NCBI GenBank assembly: GCA_022113835.1
Contig: JAILWY010000001.1
Location: 6,758,001 to 6,822,000 of the forward strand
DNA: 64,000 nt
Reading direction: 5' to 3'
Source of the DNA: Atopsyche davidsoni
Taxonomy: Eukaryota > Arthropoda > Insecta > Trichoptera > Hydrobiosidae
Position 1 is the first letter of the stretch; the number at the start of each line of letters is the position of its first letter. Of the stretch, positions 1 to 10,973 are shown piece after piece. The notes under the pieces were generated by a model that saw nothing but the letters and a program-made list of their open reading frames with translations, did not search any database and was not told where the DNA came from. The position numbers and the translations under genes were made by a program.

Positions 1-1291
1 GTTAAAATAAAAGTTGACCTATGAATTGTTAGAATGTCAGTCATATGTATAAATTATTTAATTAAATGAAATAAATATTAACATTTTCCAGTTAAACTTC
101 TTTTCCGTTAAATCCAACTGCAGCGTCCAGATACTTCTTTTCAGCGATACGATTCCCGACCTTCAGATGCGGTGTTGCTATATGAATTTAAATTTTTGTG
201 TTATTGACCGAAAATACAAAAATAAATATCAATTTAGTATAATAATGCAATACACCTTAAAGAGAAAACCTTTTTTTTATAAAATAAATATTTAAAGTAG
301 CTTCTTACCATAAAAAATTTATGCAAATATTCTTATAACGTAACATGGAATCTTTGATTATTTATTTTTATTAAAATCAGAATAAATGAATATTTGTTTA
401 AAAAACGATAAATAAAATTAATAAAAAACGGGAAAGAAATAGTAGAATTTTTATAATTATAGTCATAAATATAAACAATTGAGATTCAGCGGATGCGCTA
501 AGCACAAGAAGTAATATAAAATAACTTGCTTTATACTGTTTGGTCAAACTCACGAAGAAAAATTCATCTCCGTATTAAAATAGAAACACGTAAATTCATA
601 AAGTTCAATGAAGAAATTTCAGAGCAAGATTTCAGGTTTATTTCATAAGCTGAAAAGAACGCAAGATAAACAATTTGCAATTCTAATTGATTCATTTTAT
701 TAAAGCAATAATAAAATTTAAAATTATTGCAAGGCGTATGCAATAATTTACATATATGATAAAAATGTTTTTTCAAACATTTTTTTGACGCCTACCTGGG
801 CGTAAATAATAACAAATTATTTTTAACCGGAGAGAAATTCCGGATATAAAACGTTGATAATAAGTGAAACGGTAAAACATTTGAGTTAAAACCATTAATA
901 AATGGATGTAATTTGAAGCACCTGCTAGAGTACGTACAACAACATATTTGTTGCCACCCTGTTGTATACACTGTAATCACCACCCTGTACAAACAAGGGC
1001 TGGATTAAAAAAATACAAACATGAAACATTGGAGCATAAAATAAACAGAGAAATTTAAAATGTGTTTCGTTTAATGTGATTGAAAAATAATAAAGATACC
1101 CGAGCTCGTAGTAATATAGGTACATATTTTAGCACAGGGAAAAAATTTTATATTATATTTTGATCAAACTTTATTTATATATAATAAATAAAAAAAATTA
1201 TTTTGAAAATAAAAAGATTTTTAAAATATACTTCAGTAACAAATTGGCTACTAAATTTTTTTTTTTTGGTTTATAGGATTTGGAGGTAGTC

Positions 1292-1320
1292 GTTGTTTTT
1301 AAACGTTGTTTAAAAACAAC
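1292..1320. repeat. Perfect 13-bp hairpin
   Basis: Arms 1292-1304 and 1308-1320 are exact reverse complements separated by 3 bases. The arms are AT-rich, so chance is possible. No flanking duplication or tRNA-like sequence marks it as a mobile element. Confidence 0.6.
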
Positions 1321-1801
1321 ATTTAATTAAATAAAATGAAATATTTAAATAATGAAGTTATCTAATCATCGCAAAAATTGCAATAGACATCTAAGCACAA
1401 ACTTTCAATTTACCGAAAATAAAATGGCAAACGATGGTTGGTAAATAATGAAACCCAGTTACGTCATTTCAGTATGTTTATCAGTTTTTTATCGCTAGAT
1501 TCAGATTGATTGGCCTATGTTGATTATAATTTAAACTGTGAGTCTCTCTTATTTCATTTAAGGATAATTCTTATGTTGATATTAGTAGGTGAACAAAACA
1601 CATTATTTCCGTATCGATGAGAATGTCCATCTTTAACAATTTATAACAAAAGCTTTTACACCTTGTAAGAATCTAGAGTTTATTGCTCAATTTTGTTTTT
1701 TTTATTTGTCAAACTAATATTTGATATCAAAATCCATACCAAAATAGTGCATTCAATTGCAAGTTGTAGTTTAACAATCACCCCGTAGAACAATATATCA
1801 C

Positions 1802-1860
1802 GGGGGGTTGTGGAAAGTGATACTGGGGAGGTTGGGGGTTGCGGAAGGGTGGTTGGGGTG
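1802..1860 (+). other. G-rich block with quadruplex-like spacing
   Basis: Runs of 6, 4, 5, 3 and 4 guanines occur within about 58 bases of otherwise AT-rich DNA. Loops between the last four runs are about 5, 8 and 5 bases, close to a four-stranded G-quadruplex pattern. The complementary strand is pyrimidine-rich. No gene lies beside it. Confidence 0.45.
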
Positions 1861-3607
1861 TCACCATACGTACACACACATTCACACACACGGTCGGGTA
1901 TCATTAACATTTGTACACACTATTTAACCCAAATTACCTTCCATTTATCATAATTAGCCTATGAACAAGTTGTACCTGCGCTCGCCGACGTCCCAAATGG
2001 AAATCTGTTGGCTGGCATTGTTTATCGGTACTAAATGCAAGGGAGAATAATTGTTAGCAGGTAATTTGTATTAGTAATCACGATTGTCTGTTTTCATTTA
2101 GAGTACGATTTTCTGAATACCAAATTAGATTTAAGCGTTAAAATAAAAATAATAGTACGGGTTTTTGAAAGAGCGATAAATCAACACGATGAATGATTGT
2201 TCTTAAAGGTTACTCTATTAATATCAATAATTAAACCAACAAAGTAAAATAAAAATGTGTTTTTGGGAACTCAAATATGAAAATCTTATTAGTTACCATG
2301 TACTGATAGCACTTTGTTATAATTAGTAGCTCAGTGTACCGACCTTGCGCCATTTTTATTTAAAGAAGTTGTGAGTTTCAAATAATCCACCGGGCGATTA
2401 TTTTAAACCACGATCACATTTTTTTTTTAATATTCACATCTTTAGCCCATGCAGGTTTTAATATTTACGTAAAAAATGAAATCCTAAAATATTTAAACAT
2501 TTTGTAAACTTCTATCTCTGCTAAAAATAAATAAGTGTGCTTTTTAATTCAATAAAAATATCCATACCAACATTCATAGATATTTGACATGCTAATAGGT
2601 ATGCTTAAATAAAATTAAATTTTCTGAGTAAAACTTGTTAATTATTAATAATACATATTGTGGATGAAATTACCTGCTCCATAAACAATAACAGCATTTC
2701 GTGCATTCTTAACGCTGTAAAATTTACGATTTTAGTAAATAGTATAAAAAAATTATTACTTAATATTTCTTAATTTTTTTTTTAATACACTCTTTATATT
2801 TTATAAAAGGTATACATTTTTACAAAAACGAATGTAAGCATGAAATAACTTGAGTAAGAAAAATCATTACTTGCTTTCTTGTATTGCAAAAAGGTTCAGT
2901 ACAATGCCCATTTCTTTCAGAACAATATTAATCAATAGAAATGATCCTTACTCATAACTTTCCATAAATCATTTTCTAAACTGTAAACCCGCAGTGCAAT
3001 CAAATTCAGGTTGGAAATTAGTGCTGTATTTGTAGTTTGAACACAGAAATTATAGTATTAATATTGTGATCAGATAGGAAAACCGATGTTTAATTTTAAT
3101 TCGTTTAATTGTAGCTGGCATGCCAGTTGATTAATCATCATTAAATTGAAATTTACTGCTTTAATATTGCCAGAATAATTTGCTTTTGACCTGGCATTAA
3201 AATTGGTAATATTAAATCATTCAACCGACGAGTACACAACTTTTACATACCACGGCATCGAATATCTATTGAAAGATTTATAATAACTACCAATGACATT
3301 GTTTTATATGAAAGCTCCGGGTAATGAACATGTTTGTGTCAACATAATACTAACTGAATTAATTTTTATTAGCTGCATCATAATGTGACGATTTTGGTTT
3401 TGCTAGCCAAAATGATTGTAATCAAATTAAATAAAAAATATTTTTACGAAAATCTATGTTGATCTTTAATACCTACTTTTATACAATGTTTTTATCAATA
3501 TTTTGTATGAATACTAGCGACAATACAAAATGATTATTATTTAATGTAAATGAATTAAACAAAAAATAGAGAAATCTATGTGAAGTAATATAACAAAGAA
3601 ACTTTTT

Positions 3608-3705
3608 ATCTTCTTCTCAGAGTCCTTTTCCTCAGAAAAGGTTGGTGACCATTTCACTGGACAAGCGTTTGTCATGAGCCAGAATTAGTAATTAGGCCGT
3701 ATTTC
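3608..3705 (+). repeat. Degenerate copy of the short interspersed repeat family A
   Basis: This matches the 5' part of the repeats at 50633, 57541, 58099 and 58349: a TTCTTCT start, a CTCAGA core, then GGTTGGTGACCATTTCACTG and a later CATGAGCCAG block. The 3' part seen in the 50.6 kb copy (a CTGCTRCCCAATA block) is missing. It is the most diverged of the five copies. The family is not identified; a short retroposon is the likely class. Confidence 0.6.
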
Positions 3706-6184
3706 CGACTTCCAGCTACTAGCGTAAACTCTTTAGATTTTTCGTATCTTTATTATTTAGAAAAATCTAGATACCTTAATAAATAGATAAAAATAGGATA
3801 CCTTGCGCTTATATAAAATTGTCAGGAGTTCTATTTATTTGCGCATTATATGCAAGACTCTCTCATTTGTGACGCAATAAACTCATGGTATTTCAAGGAC
3901 TATCCTTTAAAGCCAAGTTTCAAACGCCTCGATTTTATCAATGTTGCCGAAAACTTTTTACATCCTAAGTAATTGAGGTAATCAAATCACTGTCAAGCTG
4001 ATGAGTTTGCAGAAGTTCACACTTAAGTGAATATAAATGTGACTTCGGTTTATTTGGGGCTGCTCGGTGCGCGATTTCATGTTACTTACCTTGTTATCTC
4101 TAGTAATGTTGGCAAAAGGTAAGCAAAATAATTACCACAAATATACATGTTCGAGTTTCCTCAATTCTATCTGATTCTTACTTGTCTAGAATTTTAGTGG
4201 AGTAAAAAGATTTGATTAAGGTGCAAGATATATAATTGAGTACAAAAACCGTACGTAGAACTGAACTGAAAACTTGGCAAACTTAAATAATTTAGTCAGA
4301 TATATGAAAAAGTAAATCACAGGAAAGACAAGACTTAAAAATATATCTCTGTAGTTATTTAAATCTATAGACAAGTATCATACATGGATATTATTAAAAC
4401 TTTGTTATACACTAATGTTTCAAAATAAAATGAGAGAAATTCTAAACTAAAACAAGATAAGATTCTGACCTAGCAACAGAATGGGTCGAATCGATACAGG
4501 CGTTAGATTCTATCTAAGTAGGATCCAGTACAGGTAGTGTGCGCTATCTGGCCGACACACCTGCAAGTTCCCGCAACATCATGTAACACCGTGCGGAAGG
4601 ATTCCTTTGAAAACACCAGTCAAAACTTGTAACGGTCATAGATGCGAATTTAGATTGGATTGAAAACAGAGGGAGGGAGACAAAACTGTTCAACTTTAAT
4701 ATTTTGTGTGCCTTCTGGATCCAGTTTAAGTTAACAGTTCTTCGTTTTGTAATTAAAAATACTATAGTTGTGAAATTACTTCAAAATTATATATTTACTG
4801 CTTTCAAGATAAAGATTATAAAACTGTATCAAATAAATTTGATCAAACGTCACTTGATTTAAAAAATAACCGATTATATAATTAATATTTCAATGATATC
4901 AACTTGGGCTCAATAAAATATTATCTTTACTGCTATTGAATTTAGCAGTTCAAACATAATTTTTCATAAAAATATTTTTTTTATTTATAGTCAACAAAAA
5001 TATTTGATTAGTTGAAATACACAAATAAAAAAACTTTGTTAAAAATAATAACTAATATTATTTAAAATCAACTCCATGTTTCTGATGATACAACCAATAA
5101 TATTAGATTTACAAATGATTCAGAAAATTTAAGAAAAAAAATACACTGAGAAATAAAAAAAAAACATAAAATAGAATATAATGTGAGGACTTCTTAAAAT
5201 AACAGTTGCGTTAAAAGGCAGAGGTATTAATGAAATATGGCTTTTTTTAATAAAGTAAATAAATATGTTTTTTTGAAATATAGTTTATTCATAGCAAATA
5301 ACAAAACGCCAGCAGTATAGCAGTTGTAAATGGGTATCAAAATCACTAAATTATAATTTTTCAATGTATCGGTAGCTAGAAATATATTTTTTTTATATAT
5401 ATAAAACGTTCTTATGAAATATTGTTCCCAAGCGTTAGCCCATTCAGGTGTGGTATTCGACACGTGTTATCATAAAATTAATTAAACTAAGAAGCAAGTT
5501 CACAGGCTGCATTACCACTCGAGCGCCAGGGAGCTGAAGAGGTTATAAGTAGTTGCAGGAGACAGCTACCTCTACCGTATTACAGCACTAAGACCCAGAT
5601 AAAACCTTTTGTTAGCAATATGAAATATAATATATTTACAAAATATAAAAGATTTCTTTGAAGTAACAAAATACAACGACGAAATTTAATTACTCAAATG
5701 CTATTTTCAAAAGTATCATGTAACTCTAAACCATTAAATAATACTGGTTTATGCAGTATCCTCTTATGGAAAAAAAATAGTACAGTGTGGTTATTGTTAG
5801 GATTGGGACATATGTGTAATGTTCTTTTTGATAAACAATATCAGTAGACAGCGCTACATTCCCACGCCGCTCCTCAAACACACTCGTGTAATTCTTGGAT
5901 GTCATGTTTGATGTTATTCTAACAGTTGTCTACGAGATAATATTTTGTCAAAGCCTTCCATAAGCTAAAAACGGGTTTTTTATTTATTTCATTTTTTATA
6001 TTGATAATATTTGTGAGGTATAAATAAGAAATCGTGAATTTAATGACACGGTAAATTTTAAATTGTCACAACTTAAAATTACGCATTTTCAGACAAAAAC
6101 AATAATGTAATTTATTTGATGAAATATATTAAGCAAATTGAAAAAAAAACGATTGCATTTGTAGGTATTCAATAACATCCCGAT
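3706..6184. other. AT-rich noncoding stretch
   Basis: Nothing gene-like is supported. Small GC-richer patches lie at about 4530-4615 and 5505-5590. Splice-donor-like words (for example a minus-strand AAG|GTAAGT near 4083-4091) occur without an associated coding exon and are not called. Confidence 0.65.
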
Positions 6185-6330
6185 TACAGCAGTTCACCAG
6201 AATCCCCGTGCACACGCTGGGGGTGCATTGGCTGCGGCTCACAAATCAACAGCGGCCCTCCCCAGACAGGGGCGGAGGCGGGGGCGACTACTCCGCATGC
6301 TGGGATGCCGATAATAAATATCTCACTTAG
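6185..6330. promoter_or_regulatory. GC-rich island, candidate regulatory element
   Basis: About 140 bases of high-GC sequence stand out sharply from the AT-rich flanks. Inside is a cluster of GC boxes (AGGGGCGGAGGCGGGGGCG), the type bound by Sp1/KLF-class zinc fingers. No open frame with coding character crosses it. In insect gene deserts such islands often mark constrained regulatory DNA. That reading is inference and would need alignment to a related genome. Confidence 0.35.
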
Positions 6331-8209
6331 GCGAACCGTGAAATTGAATAGGCCCCTCTATGATGCTGCATATGTTAAACGATGGCCGCCTTTTCTGAAC
6401 GGATATTTGACGTCTTCTGTTTTGTTTTTTTTTTTTTGTTTATGGTATATTGGAATTGGATGATATGCTCAATATATTGTTGTTGGTTAGGTCATGAATA
6501 CCTTGGCTTATAGTTATGTATTATATAAATAATTGCTTTATGATAATATCATGCTGTCATATTATCTTGTTAACTGGTTGCATTTTGCAGAAACTTTTGG
6601 TTGGGTCAAGAATATAATGGTTGATTGGAATTGGTATTCTTGGGCAATTGGTATGGGTCAAGTGTATAATTTCACCGGTATATTTGAAAATAAGAAAATG
6701 ATTAAGAATAAACAAACAATCATTTTTATTTAAGATTCAACATCCAGCTTTTATTTTATTCAAATAATTTTTTTTTAATTCTAAGTAACATTTATAGTTT
6801 CACATTTTAAGTGCACATACAGATTCCTTATAAAAATATTTTAAATGGCGTTATGAGTATTTATTGTACAGAAACAATACCGATAAATGGAAGCATTTTC
6901 AAAGCAGTGTTTTTTTAGCGTGTATTTCACATGAGGCGAGTCTTCATAACGTACAGCATTGTCTCTCTCTACACGAGTACAGTATCAATCACCGACAAAT
7001 TCAAATTCAGCTAAAAAATCTCCGAAGCACAATTTCCCGTCTCCGGCACCGGCAAGCAATAAGACCGGCCCCTCCCGGGTATCTATCACCCCAGGTAACT
7101 AGATTGTTTTCCTTAGGAATCTAATCTCGTCTCAGGGCGCACCTGCCGGGGCGGGGAGCCACAAGGGTTTTTTTCAGGAACATGCTTTACTATGCACACT
7201 TTGATTACAATTTGAAGTAGATTCGTGTAGTTTTTTTGTGATATTGACCTGAGATTGTTTAGACAACCAAAAAATATACAGGATAAGCGCCCTTCATTTA
7301 TCACTCAAGTATTTTGATGTATTTAATATTGAAACTGATTTTCAAAATGAAAATAATTTTAAAAAAAAATTGTTGTTTCAAGTGTATATTTAGAAATTAA
7401 AAAAATAATAAACTATATATTTAGAATACACACTAATTCAACAGTTTTATTTTGGAAATAACTATTAGTAAATTTAAACCTCACCACAATTCGAGCGCGT
7501 CTTACACGTATTTGATGTTTGTTTTATTAAATATCTAGACCTCTTTGAGTTCTTAAAGTCAATGATTATTTTTATGTATTTCTTAGTAAAAAATCTGAAG
7601 CCTTCTATATAGGTCGCAACACAACTAACAACCGACCAACAAATTAAAACAATAAATTGCTAGTAGTCATTTTTTGCTCTTTTTTCAATATAATACCAAT
7701 TAGACTTAATTTCAGTGCCGTTTCTCCAAATGTTTGTGGCAATTTGCTTTCGCTTTTCGATTGATAACAACATTGGTAGAACGCGTTCAATTACATGGAA
7801 AAATACAAGCTTTTACTTTCAACGGTGCTATTAATTTTTAATTTCAAAAACTAGAAATATTTAACAAGTTGATACATTCCAGATACGCGTATACAAATTG
7901 CCGCAGTAATGACGGGCCGCGGCACCAAATGCTCCCGGTTTTTCATTATTCGTTGCGCGCCCGCAGAGTCGCGAGCCGACAGCCGCACAATGCGCCGATA
8001 CGAAGCCAGCGAAATTTGAATCGGTTATTATAAACTGCGCACATGCTCAGCCATGCCACTACCTGCGAATGTAGGTTGCTGTATCGGCTTTATATTTCAA
8101 CCCTCAGCTGAACGAAAAAATTGTACTATTTGAAAACTTACTTATAAAAAAGACACCAAGAGAATTCCGCGTAATAAAATTCACGTTGGCATTATCAAAC
8201 TGGTAATAT
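6331..8209. other. Noncoding spacer with two GC-rich islands
   Basis: AT-rich DNA holds GC-rich islands at about 7030-7165 (with a GGGGCGGGG box) and 7895-8060 (several CG dinucleotides and GCGCGC words). Short open frames cover the first island on both strands but have no recognisable domain and no clear codon bias. The right end, GGTAATAT, is the pre-insertion flank of the LTR element; its last four bases are the target duplication. Confidence 0.6.
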
Positions 8210-8531
8210 TGTAACGTGCCGGGGTTCACATTTAAACGCTTATTTATGTCAACACAAGTTATATTTATTTATCTACGTACAGAGTATTTATTTCCACATT
8301 ATATATTTATATTAACATTGTTATGAATGCAGACAGGCCGAAGCCCTGTTTGACACTAATCACAAAATGGCTTCCCCCCTTGCATCTCCAACATTCGGGA
8401 GCTCGCGCGAGGCGCACTCTTCGCTTCTCAAAGAGCGCGTATCGGCGCTCCTAATCGATGGTCGCTCGATCCTTCCAGAGCCCCTTTTGTTTATGGTGTT
8501 CGTTTTTCAAACTTACTGCTGGACCGTAACA
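8210..8531 (-). repeat. 3' LTR (left copy)
   Basis: Of 322 bases, about 285 are identical to the right LTR. Read on the minus strand it starts TGTTACGGTCC and ends CACGTTACA. About six differences, including a one-base indel, fall within the last 35 or so bases in element orientation (8210-8245 here). AT-rich TATA-like and AATAAA words lie in the half nearest the 3' end. Confidence 0.93.
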
Positions 8532-8544
8532 CTACCCCCTCCTT
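8532..8544 (-). other. Polypurine tract
   Basis: The minus strand reads AAGGAGGGGGTAG immediately before the 3' LTR. A purine run at this place primes plus-strand DNA synthesis in LTR retroelements. Its position confirms the element's leftward orientation. Confidence 0.8.
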
Positions 8545-8574
8545 AGGCATTGTTCCGTCCCGGAACACTCGTTG

Positions 8575-9200
8575 TTAGTTCATGTGTACGTAGCAGCAGT
8601 CTGGTCCACGTTGACATGGTGTTACTTCCAACAGGCTCAGGCGATTAAAATGAACAACCCTAGTATTTCCATTCGGTCTCTTCCGGATGCGATATATTAC
8701 ATCATTTATCCTCTTCATTTTCTCGTACGAACCGTTCCACGCCAGTTGAAGTTTCGGAGAGAACCCCCTCCGTCTCTGGGGATTGAATAGCCAAACCAGG
8801 TCCCTGCCTTGGTGTCCACTTCCTTCGGCTCCCAGGTCGTATCGGTCCTTCATCCTATCACTAGCACCTTGGATATTGACACGTACTTTGTCATGAGTTT
8901 CGTTTAGCTGACGGCGTAAGTCTGAGACGTAACCTTTTCCCGCCAGGCTTTCTCCAGGTTTTCCTCCGAACTTCAAATCGCACGGGAGGCGCAGTTCTCG
9001 CCTGAAAATTACACTGGCTGGTGTTTGTCTAGTTGCCTCGTGGATGGAAGAACGATACGCCATAGGAACAGGTGCAGGTGTCGGTCCCAGTCCCCTTGAT
9101 GATCAGCGACAACTTTGGATAAATCTTTACCCATAGTCCGGTTCATTCTTTCAACCATTCCGTCAGATTGCGGATGTAGTGCTGTTGTCCTCTCGGCCCA
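8575..9200 (-). pseudogene. Integrase C-terminal remnant of the LTR element, frameshifted
   Basis: Two overlapping minus-strand frames carry successive parts of a Ty3/gypsy integrase. The first (up to about 9200) holds the core signature TALHPQSDGMVERMNRT, which includes the catalytic glutamate of the DDE triad near 9146. The second (8575-9063) begins at the helix with RSSIHEATRQTPA, runs on through a block with LPCDL, and ends with a C-terminal domain that has VVHFNRL. The change of frame near 9060 means a small indel, so no single protein is made as it stands. The two upstream aspartates of the DDE core and the zinc-binding N-terminus are absent. Normally this domain follows RNase H in pol; here it follows gag-side DNA after a large deletion. 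I am confident of the family and less so of the lineage. Confidence 0.88.
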
Positions 9201-9345
9201 AAGGATCGCTCGTTGCTCGCCGTGGCCGTCGGCGAGCGTAATTATCCGCCAGATAACACTTTCACTCACACTTATCTTTTCGCGCCGGGGGTCCATTTAT
9301 ATGCTGAGTCATTTACAAAAAATAAAAAGAAACACGACATTACAC
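9201..9345 (-). other. Junction between gag repeats and integrase remnant
   Basis: This short stretch resembles neither the gag repeats nor integrase. On the minus strand it holds an AT-rich segment, then ATATAAATGG (near 9293-9302), then a GC-richer leader-like run with AGTGTGAGTGAAAGTG. The layout looks like a TATA box followed by an untranslated leader, so part of it may come from another element. It marks where the missing pol region was lost or replaced. Confidence 0.4.
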
Positions 9346-9399
9346 AATGTTATATTCTGTCCACACTTCACTCGCTCGCAGAATGCCACGTTTCGCGAT

Positions 9400-9910
9400 G
9401 ATGGCCCTGTTGACCTCCTCCGCGCTTTGTCTAGGGCCTCTCGCCCGCGAAGTACCATTTTCCGCGACGATGAACCTGTTGGCCTCCTCCGCGAAATGCC
9501 CATCGCCATCTCCTCGCGAAATGCCATGCTCCGCGATGATGGAACTGTTGGCCCCCTCCGCGAAATGCCCATCGCCATCTCCCCGCGAAATGCCATGCTC
9601 CGCGATGATGGAACTGTTGGCCTCCTCCGCGAAATGCCCATCGCCATCTCCCCGCGAAATGCCATGCTCCACGATGATGGACCTGTTGCACCTCCCTCGC
9701 GCTCTTTCTAACGCCACTTCCCCGTGAAGCTCCATGCTCCGCGGCGACGGTCTTGATGCACCTCCCTCGCGCTCTGTTCAGTGCCACCCGCGCGCGAAGT
9801 ACCATGCTCCGCGACGATGGTTCTGATGCACCTCCTCGCGCCCTGTTCAGTGCCACCCGCGCGCGAAGTACCATGCTCCGCGACGATGGTCCTGATGCAC
9901 CTCCTCGCGT
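9400..9910 (-). repeat. 69-bp tandem repeat array in gag
   Basis: About seven units have a period of 69 bp (for example GCGAAATGCCCATCGCC at 9491, 9560 and 9629, and GAAGTACCATGCTCC at 9796 and 9865). Each unit encodes 23 residues, recognised by PSSRSM. Units near 9691 and 9761 have an extra C (CCTCCCTCGCG against CCTCCTCGCG elsewhere), shifting the frame within the array. All three minus-strand frames stay open across much of the array. Confidence 0.88.
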
Positions 9911-10585
9911 TCTCCTTCCTGAGCCAAATCCCGTTCCGACCGAGGCCCCGCTGCCGGTCTTCACGTCCATTCCACCAGTGCTCGAAATGGCTTCCACCGC
10001 GGCCACGCCGACGGTCCTCGCACTGATTTCTCCGGTGCCCGAAATGGCTTCCACCGCGGCCACGCCGACGGTCCTTGCACCAATTTCTCCGGTGCCCGAA
10101 ATAGCTTCTACCGCGGCCACGCCGACGGTCCTTGCACCGATTTCTCCGGTGCCCGAAATAGCTTCCACCGCGGCCACGCCGACGGTCCTCGCACCGATTT
10201 CTCCGGTGCCTGAAACGGCTTCCACCGCGGCCACGCCGACGGTCCTTGCGCCGATCTCACCAGTGCTCAAAATGGCTTCCACCGCGGCCACGCCGACGGT
10301 CCTCACACTGATTTCTCCGGCGCCTGAAATGGCTTCCACCGCGGCCACGCCGACGGTCATGGCATCAATTTGCTTGGTCCACCTTTCCAGGATTCTCATT
10401 ACATCATTAGTGCTGCACGGCACTTCAAAGAGGAACTCCTCTGGGTTGTGGCCCTCTTGCGCCAGGGATTCCTTCAATCTTAGCACAAGGGCTGACTTCA
10501 ACCCTGTGGTTAACAAATCACGTTCTTCAAGTTCTCTCTTCAGATCTACTACTTTGAGGTCACTCACATTTACGTGCTTCGCCAT
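9431..10585 (-). CDS. gag-like protein with SAP domain and tandem repeats
   Basis: This is a 384-codon open frame beginning about 54 bases after the primer-binding site, the usual place for gag. Residues about 6-40 form a SAP-type helix-turn-helix (LKVVDLKRELEERDL then LKSALVLRLKESL), a fold that binds nucleic acid. Residues about 76-209 are seven copies of a 19-residue unit containing TVGVAAVEA. From about 225 to the end comes the 23-residue repeat, rich in arginine. No CCHC zinc knuckle and no protease motif (DTG/DSG) is visible. Two single-base insertions in the repeat units near 9761 and 9691 move the reading frame, so the last 110 or so residues are probably not the ancestral sequence; the frame stays open only because the repeat lacks stops. 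A packaging or structural role is expected from position; whether this product could assemble is unknown. Confidence 0.75.
   Translation of the reverse strand: MAKHVNVSDLKVVDLKRELEERDLLTTGLKSALVLRLKESLAQEGHNPEEFLFEVPCSTNDVMRILERWTKQIDAMTVGVAAVEAISGAGEISVRTVGVAAVEAILSTGEIGARTVGVAAVEAVSGTGEIGARTVGVAAVEAISGTGEIGARTVGVAAVEAISGTGEIGARTVGVAAVEAISGTGEISARTVGVAAVEAISSTGGMDVKTGSGASVGTGFGSGRRTRGGASGPSSRSMVLRARVALNRARGGASEPSSRSMVLRARVALNRARGRCIKTVAAEHGASRGSGVRKSAREVQQVHHRGAWHFAGRWRWAFRGGGQQFHHRGAWHFAGRWRWAFRGGGQQFHHRGAWHFARRWRWAFRGGGQQVHRRGKWYFAGERP
9959..10357 (-). repeat. 57-bp tandem repeat array in gag
   Basis: Seven head-to-tail units have a period of exactly 57 bp (the word CTTCCACCGCGG or its one-base variant begins at 9991, 10048, 10105, 10162, 10219, 10276 and 10333). 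In the gag frame each gives 19 residues of the type TVGVAAVEAISGTGEIGAR. Substitutions between units are few, and the period is a multiple of three, so copy number can vary without breaking gag. Confidence 0.93.
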
Positions 10586-10638
10586 TTTGTTTTATACTTT
10601 TATTTATTTTAATTATTATTTATTTATCACCCCACACA

Positions 10639-10648
10639 CCTGACACCA
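10639..10648 (-). other. Primer-binding site, tRNA-Leu-like
   Basis: Two bases inside the 5' LTR the minus strand reads TGGTGTCAGG. The TGG start matches the CCA end of a tRNA, and the following bases complement the usual GTCAGG acceptor end of eukaryotic tRNA-Leu. The site would bind the primer for minus-strand DNA synthesis. The tRNA assignment rests on ten bases. Confidence 0.7.
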
Positions 10649-10650
10649 AT

Positions 10651-10973
10651 TGTAACGTATCGTGGGTTCACACTTAAAGACTTATTTATGTCAACACAAG
10701 TTATATTTATTTATCTACGTACAGAGTATTTATTTCCACATTATATATTTATATTAACATTGTTATGAATGCAGACAGGCCGAAGCCCTGTTTGACACTA
10801 ATCACAAAATGGCTTCCCCCCTTGCATCTCCAACATTCGGGAGCTCGCGCGAGGCGCACTCTTCGCTTCTCAAAGAGCGCGTATCGGCGCTCCTAATCGA
10901 TGGTCGCTCGATCCTTCCAGAGCCCCTTTTGTTTATGGTGTTCGTTTTTCAAACTTACTGCTGGACCGTAACA
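10651..10973 (-). repeat. 5' LTR (right copy)
   Basis: This 323-base copy of the LTR begins TG and ends CA on the minus strand. It carries the promoter (U3) and polyadenylation region. It differs from the left LTR only near its 3' end beside the primer-binding site (10659-10682), where the left copy has about six changes. Confidence 0.93.

Larger units (their letters stand above)
1..3607. other. AT-rich noncoding stretch
   Basis: No convincing gene is seen. The open frames here are under 80 codons, AT-rich and low in complexity, with no recognisable domain. The stretch holds a short perfect hairpin (1292-1320), a G-rich block (1802-1860) followed by a short CA-rich run (about 1869-1892), and a small GC-richer patch near 1975-2040. 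The rest is A/T homopolymer-rich spacer, with no transposon ends recognised by eye. Confidence 0.7.
8210..10973 (-). mobile_element. Internally deleted Ty3/gypsy-type LTR retrotransposon
   Basis: A complete element of about 2.76 kb reads leftward. It has two LTRs in direct orientation starting TG and ending CA, a 4-bp ATAT target duplication (8206-8209 and 10974-10977), a primer-binding site two bases inside the right LTR and a purine tract against the left LTR. The right LTR is therefore the 5' LTR. The interior codes for a gag-like SAP-domain protein and the C-terminal part of a Ty3/gypsy integrase. Protease, reverse transcriptase, RNase H and the first part of integrase are missing, so the copy cannot move by itself and would need enzymes from a full-length relative. 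It is much richer in GC than its surroundings. Long identical stretches of the LTRs suggest a fairly recent insertion. Short non-autonomous LTR elements that keep gag are known as a class; whether this one has copies elsewhere cannot be seen here. Confidence 0.93.

Noticed and set aside
9115..9711. A 198-codon plus-strand open frame
   Set aside because: It is an antisense shadow of the integrase remnant and the 69-bp repeats. No domain.
9753..10643. A 296-codon plus-strand open frame
   Set aside because: It is antisense to gag over the 57-bp array, which lacks stops on both strands. The LTR orientation, primer site and SAP domain all support the minus strand.
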